Shown here piece by piece: positions 22,739-35,100 of a stretch of 64,000 nt of DNA. Source of the stretch: Nematopogon swammerdamellus (Eukaryota; Arthropoda; Insecta; Lepidoptera; Adelidae). Position numbers and translations under genes: made by a program. The notes beneath the pieces were generated by a model that was not told the origin of the DNA, made no database searches, and saw only the letters and a list, made by a program, of their open reading frames with translations. Each line of letters opens with the position of its first letter. The first letter of the stretch is position 1. The stretch covers positions 7,771,347 to 7,835,346 of the forward strand of contig OX336355.1 of NCBI GenBank assembly GCA_946902875.1. The letters are read 5' to 3'.

Positions 22739-22884
22739 ATGCCGTCACTTCACTTGGCTGTATGCACACAAATATTTGGCAAAAATTTCCGTTTCGTCTC
22801 CCTTTAATGGCTTGTTTAGAGCGAGATAAAACTAAAATGTTTGCAACAATCGCGAATACGCTAAGCCAAGTGAAGGACCGGCAT
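22739..22884. mobile_element. 146-bp MITE, copy 2
   Basis: Same length and orientation as the copy at 18070-18215, with a few substitutions (the left terminus reads ATGCCGTCACTTC). The core TTTAATGGCTTGTTTAGAGC is identical. It lies about 220 bp after the helicase stop codon. Confidence 0.9.
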
Positions 22885-23158
22885 AAAACACAGCAAGCGT
22901 CCTTATGACACTTCAAAGGTTGAAGTATGAGAGGCTGAGTGTAGTATTTAGAATTTTCTTGGTATTTTTGTACCAAGTTGAGTTGTGGTTTTAATATGGC
23001 CAAAAACTACACAAACCTAACCAGACTTAAAAAAAATATGATTAATTTTTTTTTTCTAAACTAAAAATACGAATTCCGCCTATATGTTGAGAGGAGAGGG
23101 AATGGTTCAAGAATTTGTATGCATGTGCTTTAAATTTTAACAATTTCTATGTACTTGT

Positions 23159-23164
23159 AATAAA
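23159..23164 (+). promoter_or_regulatory. Candidate polyadenylation signal for the helicase gene
   Basis: AATAAA about 640 bp downstream of the stop codon, the first clear canonical signal that I see on this strand. Earlier use of a variant signal is possible. Confidence 0.45.
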
Positions 23165-26128
23165 TAACTCATCAGTCAGTAGTCCTTTCTCTTCTCTCTC
23201 CCTCATATCCCTTGGTATAATACAGTCTTCGTATTATAATTTATAATAGTATAAAGTGTACTGCACAGGAGTCGTTCTTATTGTATAGGAGTCGCCAAAC
23301 GTTCCTCAAGCCAAACGTGCAATTCATATAAAATACAGTTTTATCTAACTCGCCCTTACAAATTGTAAGTACTAATAAAAAGGCAACTCCGTGTTACTGC
23401 AGCTGCAAATTAGAAATGAGACTAAGCTAGACTTTATTGCAAATCTATCATGAGATTATCATTTGACTAATTGTGTGTTATGCAACACGATATGACAAAC
23501 ATTCTTTATGACAGAATCTTGTAGCCTCGGTCACTGTCCAAGTACGTCCAACACTTGAGATGAGCAACAATGGAGATGAAACAAATTTGTTTGCTTTCTT
23601 GTGTAATGGTGTAGGAAATATTAAGTTTCATAAACAATGTGTGGAAGATGTGTGGGTTACAAACTACGTGCTCTATTAGCAGAGAGCAGTGAAATGGTTT
23701 ACAACAGGGTTAACCAGTTCATTAATAAATCAGCCAGTTTTTGTTATAAATTTAAATGTATTTCATGTAGATTAAGATATTTCTTGTTATTTCTATTGCG
23801 TTATCGGAGTTAAAATGTTTTAAACCAAGCTGTAAGTCTCATTAATATTTTAAAACCTTATGTCGTCATAAATGGACAAATTTGTCAACAAAACTGCATT
23901 AATTGGAAAGATGACAATGTTGGCGTATTTGTTCATTAGTGGTGGCGAAAGGGTTATTGATTCTGCCAACTTTGGAGAAAGTGTTTACCTAAATCCTGTT
24001 GTGAACCCTAGAATCCGCTCTCTATTGCTGATTTATATCTGTGATATAATTTGGGTAGAGGTATATGGTGCATGTATTAAGTTTATGAAATGACTCAACT
24101 CTCATTTTCAATGGCTCTTGAAAATCCGCTATCGTTCTGTAAACTTAGTACACTCTATGGAGGGAAGGTGTCTGATTTTTTAGATGTTGTAAACTGGTTT
24201 GATCCATAAATTGAGGAGTAAATCTCACATTCCTGTTATCTGCATTTAGGTTTGTACGTTATGTGACAAAATCGACATTTGTAAAATGTATACATGAAAA
24301 GCCAATTACACTAGATTTCTTTTCAAAATTAATCAGGATGTTGATGTTATTTTGGAATAGTGAAAAATAGCAGTTTGTCCAGTCTTGGAGAATTTAATTT
24401 TGTTTTGTGTTTTTCTCGCTAATAAATTTTTTTGAAAGTATTGATTTATGTTTTCATTCCACTACTTCACTACTTCACCCGCTACATCCGTGATGTCAGC
24501 CGGGAACACCTTGCGGAAATACGTGGCATGCCGCGTACGATCATTGAATAAAACAACAGGTGAGTAAAATATGTGTATAATAAAAATCAACAAAATAACA
24601 TTATCAGATTTCCTTACAACGTGGAGTAGCTTGGTGCCGCGCAAGGTAGCTTGCGCCCACAGTACACGTTTTGAGACAAGAATATTATACACTATCAACA
24701 AGCGACTTATAAACATACGCACGGTAACCACGCTTCCAGCAACTACTAGGACAAGGATGAATAAATATTTTATTTTAGAACAGTTCTTATAACCTATCTA
24801 CGTAGTCTGGCGTGTTTCGGCAGTTTCGATCGCAATCTCGTTAATCTAACTTTTTTATGGAACCTGCCACGGCATCACCGTAATGTCAGCCCGTAGCACC
24901 TTGATGGAGCAAGGTGCCATGCCAGTACTTCCTTTATGACAATAACAATAACATCACGTGCGAGGTGCGTGATGAGTTCGTGCACTAATCTATGACTTTT
25001 ATTTTGAATTATCTGTAGTTTATGTTAGATGACGGAATAATACTTTAAATAGAGACCGCCCGGGGGCGGTGTTGACTGTTTGCACGCTTCTCTTCATCTT
25101 CGGAAATTAGTGCAAAGTTTGTTTACACGACGTGTTCTCAAAATCATTGCGGCTTACTAATTAACCTCGAGTCCTTCGACCGTGAGGGCTATTGTTTATT
25201 AGTAAATTGCAAAATTTGCGATGATCTGCACTCTGTCCTCAACTCATCAGATTATTACCTGCAGTGCAGAATGGGAACTTATTGTAGTATATACAATTTC
25301 TTCCAATCAACCTTGTGGCATTAGCATTTATAAATATTCGCTACGCTTCCGGACTGATATAAATTCTCCTGAAATCCATAGAACTTCAGCGGTGATGAAT
25401 CCGAGTTTCAAGCCATAGACCACTTCCATGAGGGACATCTTAAACGCTAGGCTACCTGCATCTGGTGAGACAGATCTGGAAAAATTACTAATATATAACA
25501 GCCCTGCAGGCAACGATATTATATGTTTAAAATAGATAAATGTGTTGTCCGAGCACCGCGAATGGCATTTTAAAACCAGAGCAAATGCCCCTCAACAACA
25601 GACATGCCATCCTACTTGCTCTTGTAATATTGTGCTATTTGTAAACACCGAATGCAGTCCAGGATTTCCCATTAGGCCGTATAGGCCGCGGCCTAGGGGC
25701 GGCAAACTTCAGGGGGTGGCAGATTTCCGAAGGTGCTAAAGAATATTACAAGTAACACTTGCGCTTTGGTAAACAGTGTAAGCCGTCAAGTTCTTGCGCG
25801 ATTATAGACGCAATACTCAAGCAAGTCACTTGTGCATAGACTTTTCGATCTATTAATTAAATCGTAAATATTACTTGGGTAAAGGTTTTAATTACCCATT
25901 GCGACTTAGTAATACTCCTATTCTATGTTTTTTATGTTTTGCGCGGGCGGCGAAAGTCAAGAAGTCAAGTGGCCTATACTTAAGAACAGTACAAGTCCGG
26001 CACTGACCGAATGTCGTGTAGACAACGTATCTACCACTTTTAAACATATAATATTGCCTGTAGGTACTCGACAGAACCAACTTTCGACACTGTGTAAACT
26101 AACCTATAATTCGCACCCGTAAACAATC
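23165..26128. other. Convergent intergenic spacer
   Basis: About 3 kb between the 3' ends of the helicase and succinyl-CoA ligase genes, AT-rich. Decayed SINE pieces occur at 24474-24560 and 24844-24945, and a GGCCGCGGCCTAGGGGC stretch at about 25683 looks like an old transposon end. Short open frames show no recognisable product. Confidence 0.45.
24844..24945 (-). mobile_element. Decayed SINE (family B) tail
   Basis: A T run followed by ATGGAACCTGCCACGG, TAATGTCAGCCCGTA and GTGCCATGCCAGTACTTCC corresponds to the 3' end of family B in reverse. The head and core are missing. Confidence 0.6.
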
Positions 26129-29100
26129 TTAGACAATCTCTAATCTCTTCATCTCCTTGACGAGTTCCTGACCCATCTTAGCCGGGGAGCGTGTCACGAT
26201 CACGTTCGCCTTCTCGAGTGCGTTGATTTTGTCCTGGGCGCCTCCTTTGCCTCCCGAAATGATGGCGCCAGCGTGTCCCATGCGACGGCCGGGCGGCGCA
26301 GACAAGCCCGCGATGAACGACACTACGGGCTTCGCTTTCTGACCCTGAAGATTTAAAAACGTTTTCATTAATTTTTACATTTAGAATTGTATTTGAGGCA
26401 TTCAACTTGTTACATTTTGAATATGGTAAGCATTCACTTTGATAAAAAAATATGAATAAATAAATTTTAAACATTCCATTTGACATTCAATTGCTATAAA
26501 GAGTTGTTCGCATGCATTATGCATGGCTCCTAAATTATACAGGTTGAAAGGGACCTAATTAAAATGAAATAAGAGAGCAGTCTTTTTCAGAAAGCTTTAG
26601 GTATTTTTAAAAGATCAGACAACAAACAACAAAGATAACGAATGACAATTATTAGGATAAGAAAATATTAGAAAAACGCAAAAACTTTCTATTTACAAAA
26701 AAAAATTTGTACTGAGTACTTCCAAAGTTATAAAAGTAATTATAAACTCTACAATATGAAAAAAATCAATAAAATACTCTGATTAGTCCCGATTAACTTT
26801 TCAAAATTTTTAAATTCTGAATTTTGATTACTGTAAGACAGATTTTTAACTGTGGTCTGTTCATTTTGCGACGACATTTACGAAAACGGTACATACTGTC
26901 CTTGCCTATCCCATACAATACAACAATGGCTCGCTTCTCGCAACGGCGCTTTCGACGTTATACTTTTGGGAGACTGTATACAATATGTGCATATCACTAT
27001 AGCTAGGTGGATAACAGACGGACTGACTGACTGCCAATAAAAATAGCCTCCCGGTTCAGCGCTACTGTTGATACTTGTACGTACACGTTCGTTAGCGTTG
27101 CGTAAATTAGTTAACTGTGATTTCCGATGGCACGGGTTTCTGTGTGAACGAGACAATTAGAGAAAGAGATTTCCACAAATGAACAGACCGTAACAGTTTT
27201 TATGTTAAAACCTTGGTAACGGATGTACTAACGTTATATTGTAATGTTTTTAACTCTAAACAATAATTTGAGCTCAATGCAGCGACATAAAGTGTAAGAA
27301 GAAAATCAAAGTAAAACTATTAGCACATGATAAAGAAGCATACTTATGTGTCAAGAAAATGCATAAATGTATGTAGATCTAAAATGTTTTTTCACAGTCA
27401 TAAAATATGTTTTACTGCAATAGGTACTATGGAGCAGATTTTTCTAGGAAATTACATAGGGACAAACTTTGTAGCTTAGGTCAATCTAGCCAAACAATAT
27501 GCAATCTTTTTTCTGACAGAAAAATTTACGTGCATACCTACACTTGCTTCTTCACCGTTCGGAACCGGTGTAAAACTGTAGATCCCTTCCCTTGCCTCTT
27601 AATAAGTTGTAGGCTCTAATTGTAGCCCTTTGGTTTGGTACCACCGTACTGGACGTGAGATCCTTCTTCTTCGAGGTGGTGATATTGGATGGTCTGAGCA
27701 TGTGCTCTGGCCCCTCCGACTCAGCCATCCGTACATACAGAATGGGTTGTGGACATAATATATATAATATGTTATTGGGTTGGTATAAAGTTGGTTTACC
27801 ATGGTTCTTGTTAACATTCATGCTAGCCTAAAAGTGTTTACTGTTGATACATATACAAAATTGTGAATATCAATAAAATCTTTTATTGGTATTCACTAAG
27901 GCCATGGTACACAAATATACACAAAGAATAAAGAGAGTGAATTATGAAAATATGATAGTCACACTTAGCATGTAGCTACTTAAATGATCCCTGTTTCCCA
28001 AAATAGGATTCTCTGAGCTATGGGAAACAGGAATATCTTGTTTGGTAGTTTATATTTAATTTACTACGTTAAGTACGTACTTAGTCCAGATAATGTTCAC
28101 AAAATAAATTAAGTTGGTGAAACATAACTAGTTGGCCAGATTAAACTACGAAGTATGGCACTTTATGTAATATCCCAAACCTAATGTCATTGTAAAACTC
28201 AATATCTACAAAGCTACTAAAATGTACAATGTTCTATCGATTTTCAAAATGCTTTATCTCTATGGGAAATGAGAGTACTGCATGTCCATGGGAGTAAAGG
28301 CCACGACTCACCTAGGCTGACAGTCGGTTCACTTATCTAAAGAAGAGTGCTGTGTTATATAAAAGTAAGCATATTTCAGTATATCATACTTTGATGTGAC
28401 GAGTCTGTCAACCAATAGTTAGCCTGATGTGTCGTGTGCCTTAGCAAGCAAATAAAATCAAAGGGTGCAACCTCTCACGTAGGACTATTACGTTCTCGTC
28501 GTGGACCAATATTAATTTACCTTTGTACTCTGTAGAAAAACAAAATTATAGGTGTCAAGTAAAACAATAAAATTAAATACAGTAGAGCCGCGCTAATCCG
28601 AACCACTAAGAACACAGGAGTTTGCGGGCGAACTAAGGAAGCGAGGTAAAAAATATGGGGTGTGATCGCGTTTGCGGGAGAATGTGTTAATTTCCGATCG
28701 TTCGGATTATCGCGATCATCGGATTAGGCCGTTTGCGGACTAGCACGGCTCTACTGTATAACTAAACATATAGCCAACATGTTAAATGAAGAAACAAAAT
28801 TGGACAATCACTTAAAATAAACAAAAACCCAAATTATAATAAAAAAAGAAGAGAATCAAGTGCACTCAAAAAGTATAAAAGTGTATATAAAATAAATTAT
28901 AAAAATACAGCTTTCTCCGTGCATTTCTATCGTGTTAACAAAAACATACAATATTTAGAGATCTCCAAATCAAATATTCTTATTTTGGCAAATATAAAAT
29001 CTTTACATACAATAATATGGGCAATACAACAAAACACAGATAAAATAGAAAAGAGATGTTAATCTTGAAAATTAAAGTTTTTTAACAAAATATGCTCAGA

Positions 29101-32100
29101 TAGGTAATAGACGCTACAACTCTCCATGTCTAAAAACACAACAAGAACAAATGTTAAACTCACAGTGTTGTTTTGAATGAGGTAATCCGCCGCTTGCTCC
29201 TCGGCAACTCCGCCGATCTCGCCAATGAGCACGATGCCCTTGGTATCCGGGTCCTTGAGGAAGATCTCCAGGCAGTCGATGAAGTCCGTTCCGTTGAACG
29301 GATCACCACCAATCCCTACACAGAGCGTTTGGCCCAGTCCCGCCTGTAATAGAGAGCGAAAGCAACATTTAGAGCCCGCCTGTAGACATCTGGTTGTCAT
29401 GGCACCTGGACCTTTCATTAATGTCATGGGAACCACCAAGGTAAAAAAAAAACATAAATGTCTTGTGCTACATTCACCGAATGAAATGCTGGATGCAGCA
29501 TTGCGTGATTGATTAATCTTCTTAACAATATGTGTGTGCCTTCACAGGCAATTGTCATCATGGAATTCATGGATACTTTCAAACGATCGCATAATTATAA
29601 AACGTGTCCCAAAACTTAACGTCAAGCGGGAACCAGGGAGTAGGCCAGTTTATGACTACCCAGGGAAAAATAAAAAAAAAATCCGAGTAATTAGTTTTTT
29701 ATGATATACGCATTTTTTTAAAAACGTTGAAAATTGACATCTCGTACAAAATTTTTAGGTACTACGACTACAAATTTGCAAATATAATTTGTTAAATATT
29801 TTTTATTGGTAGCCTAAATAACTCTGCTATTGATCAGTATCCCCAATAAAACCAAAATTGAAATATAAACACAAGTATCAGTCATTTTGAAAGTAGATTA
29901 TAAGCTCCTTTGGTCGATGACATGTTTTTTTCGTGAGTAATGTAATGTATGAGTAAGGCTATAGATCAGTGACTACATTACAAAAATGATAGGAGCAATA
30001 AGAATTTATCTAAAGTTGGTAGGCTCTAACTTGAATGTATCACAAATCATGAATGTGTTGTATGGGAAATTGGTTTCACTGATCTTCATACTAATAAATC
30101 ATTGCGTTACTTCTACTCCTTTTTATGTTCTGTGGATTAAACGCAGAGCGGTCCGTAATCCCTTCTTACATAGCGAGTACATATGGGCTTACCCAGGAAA
30201 CTGTTGCCTCCCCGGAATCTATAACATTGATGTGTTAGGTTAGACAGATAAAGACACCTATTGAAAGCCTAAAAAAATTTAAGCAAATGGTAAAGACCAT
30301 GTTTTGTACCGTGTGGGGCCGGTACTTTAAAAGAATAGCCCCACTGCATCTCTCCCCGTGTATGTCGTAAAAGGCGACTAAGGGATATGACTCCCTTCTT
30401 ATATCACTCGGTGGTAGGGTTTAACCCGCCCGGGTTGGTACCACCGCACTGAATGATAGGTCGGTCGAAACTGCTATGTAAATAGTTTGCATTTTCCGTC
30501 CAGTTCAGTGTAGCCGGCACGACCGAAGGGAAGCACTGACGTGGCACCAAGTTCACCCGGTATTATGGGCTGACATCACGGATGTTGTAGGTGATGTAGA
30601 CAACCGTGTCAGTTTCCTTAAAAAAAAAAAGACACCAACCAGCGTTGTCTGATGGCAGGCCTCGTACGTTAGTGTCCCGGAGCGCGAGACTACACCCACG
30701 CAGCCCCGCTTGTGCACCTGGGCGGGCATGATGCCGATCTTGCACGCCTCCGGAGCTATGATGCCGGGACAGTTGGGACCTACAAGCCGAGACTTGTTCT
30801 GGCGGAGCAGGGCGTGTTTCACTCGCACCATGTCCTGGAAGAAGAAACATGATCGTTTTAATTATTTTTTTAGGGTTCCGTATCCGGTACGGGACCAGAC
30901 CAGGTGTCTCCAGTGGCTTGACATTCGGCATCGCAGGAATACTCACATACTTTCTCTTTTCTTCTGCACATTGAATGAACCTGGCTCACCTAAATATTTG
31001 AGTGAACGGTTCCAATACCTCATTTCTCAAGGGCTTGACTTGAGGTCCGCTGAACTTACTACTAGTACTAACCATACCGGGTCATTCTAGACTCAATTAC
31101 CACATTCCAATGGTTTGCTTGAATATAATGCAGATCTGCATTAAGCCGACCTTTTGTTCTTTATTTTACAGTAAAATGGTGTACAATAAATAATAAATAC
31201 AAATACACTGTGCTGTGAAGGCTCAAAATATAACTATTCGAGAAACATGACAAGTCTTATGAACTTATCTATCTGTTATCAATTTGTTTATTTATAAGCT
31301 TTCTCGCTAACAGTTGACATGAAGAAAAGGTTATAATCCATACTAATATTATAAATTCGAAAGTAACTCTGTTGTCTGTCTGTTACCTTTTCACGCCTAA
31401 ACCGCTGAACAGATTTCGATAAAATATTGCACGGAGATGAATTGCATCTCGCGGACGGACATAGGCTACTTTTTGTCTCAAAAAACAACCCTTAAGGGGG
31501 TGAAATAGGGGATGAAAGTTTGTATGGGGAACTCAGCATTTCTTAAGTTAGGGATATGACAATTTATATTTGGGCTTTTGGTATGAAATAAAGAAATACG
31601 TGTTTCAGCGTTTTTGCTAAATCAACCCTTAAATTAAAATAGGGGTTGATTTCAAAATTAGATTTTAGCATTTTATGAAATTTTGTACGGAGGAGCTGAA
31701 TTGCATCCTGAGGAAGAACATAGGCTACCTTTTGTCTCAAAAAAACAACCCTTAACGGGGTGAAATAGGGGATGAAAGATTGTATGGGGAACCCATCATT
31801 TCTCAAGTTAGGGATATGAAAAGTCATTCATATTTAGGCTTTTGGTATAAAATAAAGAATTACGTGTTTCAGCGTTTTTGCTAAATCAACCCTTACATTA
31901 AAATAGGGGATGATTTCAAAATTAGGTTTTAGGATTTTAAATGATTTTAAATAATTTTATCCATACTGGGGGTAGTTTTGAAGAGTGGGGTTGAGGTAGG
32001 GGGGAGGGGTCCGCGGGGAGAGGGGAAGGGAGGATAATTTAATCTCTATCTTCTTTTCTCTATCTCTACTTCTTATAAAAGGAAACATCTGTTTGTATGT

Positions 32101-35100
32101 ATGTATGTTTGAGGTAAACTCGGAACCACTTAACAGATTTTTATGCGGTTTACACCAATGTAAAGAGTAGTTCTTCAGGCTCACTATAGTAGGCTATATA
32201 CCATAAAGTTAAATAGCCTTAGGGTTGGGCAGTATCAAAGAAAACGGAATTTAGTGTCGAATGGTCGTAATATAATATGGCGTTAGCAGTTCTGTTGCGT
32301 TGCGTTGGTGTAGTGTAGATAGATGCTTTTGGTAGAAGATACGAGTAGAATAAGGAGTATCTATACTTATAAAATTGTTTGTCCTGACTGACTGATCTAT
32401 TAACGCACAGCCGAAACTACTAAGTCTAGAAAGCTGAAATTTGGAACATAGGTTTATTTCATAACGTAAAAATCCGTTAAGGATTTTTTGGAACGACTTT
32501 GTATGAAAGTTTTTTTTTATGTAATATTATGGTCTTATGGTTTTCCTGAACGTAGCTCGGCCTTCGGCCTCGCCCTTAATTACTTATATTCTTAGATAAG
32601 GTTTATCGCCTTCCTGAACGCAGCTCGGCCTTCGGCCTCGCCCTCAGTTACTTACTGTCTTCGAGAAGGTTCATGGTCTTTCTGAATGCAGCTCGGCCTT
32701 CGGCCTCGCCCTTAATTACTTACTTTCTTCGATAACGTTTATAGTCTTCCTGAACGCCGCTCGGCCTTCGGCCTCGCCCTCAGTTACTTACTTTCTTCGA
32801 GAAGGTTTAAAGTCTTCCTGAACGCAGCTCGGCCTTTAGCCTCGCCCTCAGTTACTTACTTTCTTCGAGAAGGTTTATGGTCTTCCTGAACGTAGCTCGG
32901 CCTTCGGCCTCGCCCTTAATTACTTACTTTCTTAGATAAGGTTTATCGTCTTCCTGAACGCAGCTCGGCCTTCGGCCTCGCCCTTTGTTACTTACTTTCT
33001 TTGAGAAGATTTATGGTCTTCCTGAACGTAGCTCGGCCTTCGGCCTCGCTTTCAGTTAATTACTTTCTTCGAGAAGGTGTATAGTCTTTCTGAACGCAGC
33101 TCGGCCTTCGGCCTCGCCCTTAATTACTTACTTTCTTAGATAAGGTTTATCGTCTTCCTGAACGCAGCTCGGCCTTCGGCCTCGCCCTTTGTTACTTACT
33201 TTCTTTGAGAAGGTTTATGGTCTTCCTGGACGTAGCTCGGCCTTCGGCCTCGCTTTCAGTTACTTACTTTCTTTGAGAAGGTTTATAGTCTTTCTGAACG
33301 CAGCTCGGCCTTCGGCCTCGCCCTTAGTTACATACTTTCTTCGATAAGGTTTATAGTCTTCCTGAACGCAGCTCGGCCTTCGGCCTCGCCCTTAATTACT
33401 TACTTTCTTTGAGAAGGTTTATGGTCTTCCTGAGCGTAGCTCGGCCTTCGGCCTCGCTTTCAGTTACTTACTTTCTTCGAGAAGGTTTATAGTCTTTCTG
33501 AACGCAGCTCGGCCTTCGGCCTCGCCCTTAGTTACATACTTTCTTAGATAAGGTTTATCGCCTTCCTGAATGCAGCTCGGCCTTCGGCCTCGCCCTCAGT
33601 TACTTACTGTCTTCGTGAAGGTTCATGGTCTTTCTGAACGCAGCTCGGCCTTCGGCCTCGCCCTTAGTTACTTACTTTCTTCGATAAGGTTTATAGTCTT
33701 CCTGAACGAAGCTCGGCCTTCGGCCTCGCCCTCAGTTACTTACTGTCTTCGAGAAGGTTCATGGTCTTCCTGAACGCAGCTCGGCCTTCGGCCTCGCCCT
33801 TAGTTACTTACTTACTTTGAGAAGGTTTATAGTCTTTCTGAACGCAGGTCGGTATTCTGCCTCGCCCTCAGTTACTTACTTTTTCGAGAAGGTTTATCGT
33901 CTTCCTAAACGCAGCTCGGCCTTCGGCCTCGCCCTCAGTTACTTACTTTCTTCGAGAAGGTTTATTTTCTTTCTAGAATAAAGTTCAGCCTGAAGCCTCG
34001 CCGTTAGTTACTTACTTTATTTGACAAGTTTTATCGTTTACCTTAACGCAGCTTGCCTTCGGCCTCGCCCTTACTCGTACTTACTTTCATAGATATGGTT
34101 TATCGACTTCCTGAACGCAGCTCGGCCTTCGGCCTCGCCCATAGTTACTTACTGTCTTCTTTGAAATACGAATTTCACGCGAGCGGAGCCGCGGGCTCAG
34201 CTAGTAATTGTATAAGAACATAAAAGGGTGTATCGCTGATATTACAAAGTTCCAATGAGGAAGTGGCCAACGTCCAAAGTTTGCTAATCTATATCAATCA
34301 AAGGTTAATTCTGTCAATCATATGCGCCAAATGTGTTCATACATAGAAAACTAAACCTTACTACTTAACAAATAGCATGCATTTTCTAGCATACAGGCAA
34401 CAACTACACCAGCACTAAAGGAAGGAATTATCCCTTGAAATAAGAAATGTCTACCTCACACAAGTGCACTTTGGTTTTGACGGTTCTTTTAAATACAATG
34501 CCACTAAATGTTGAAACCATCTCCCACCAACCATACGAGAAAAACAGTCAAAATTGCCTTTAATTAGTATTGCTTTAAAATTTTGAAAGTGTAGATTTTA
34601 TATTATATCGTAATGTTAATATAATTTGTTTAATATAATGCTTAAAATGTTTATTGTATTTATGAATGTTAAGGTGACCTTTATTATACCCTTGTATTTT
34701 TTTTTATGAAGTCATTATAAAAGTAAAATAGTACTGTCTGTAATAATTGTTTCTTTATTTATTTATTGTAAAAACGGTGGCCGCAGTAAACCAGCTCGCA
34801 GTCTAACTGCGTCTCAGCTGAGCGGTTTCCGTTTCACCGTCCTTGTACTGTATGATCAATAGCTGATGGTGAATAAATGTCTTTCTTTCTTTCACATAAC
34901 CTGCCACTACTCCAAGTCTCAACAAACCTTGGCCTTGGGTTAGATAGCTCAGCGTTAGAAGCGGCGTTCGTAACAGGCTAAATATAGCGCGCCTGTTTCC
35001 TTTCCAGTTTTATTTTGTCTGAAATAAGGTGAAGTTAAATAGACAACTCACATGCTGAGGCACTCCCTCCGTAATGCAAACAATAAGCGACATCTCCGCC

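Noticed and set aside
25328..25513. 61-codon minus-strand frame
   Set aside because: Intergenic, no recognisable domain and no splice context.
32540..34165. Regular direct repeats that could suggest a CRISPR array
   Set aside because: The whole 68-bp unit is repeated, with no unique spacers and no cas genes; it is a minisatellite inside a Helitron in an animal genome.
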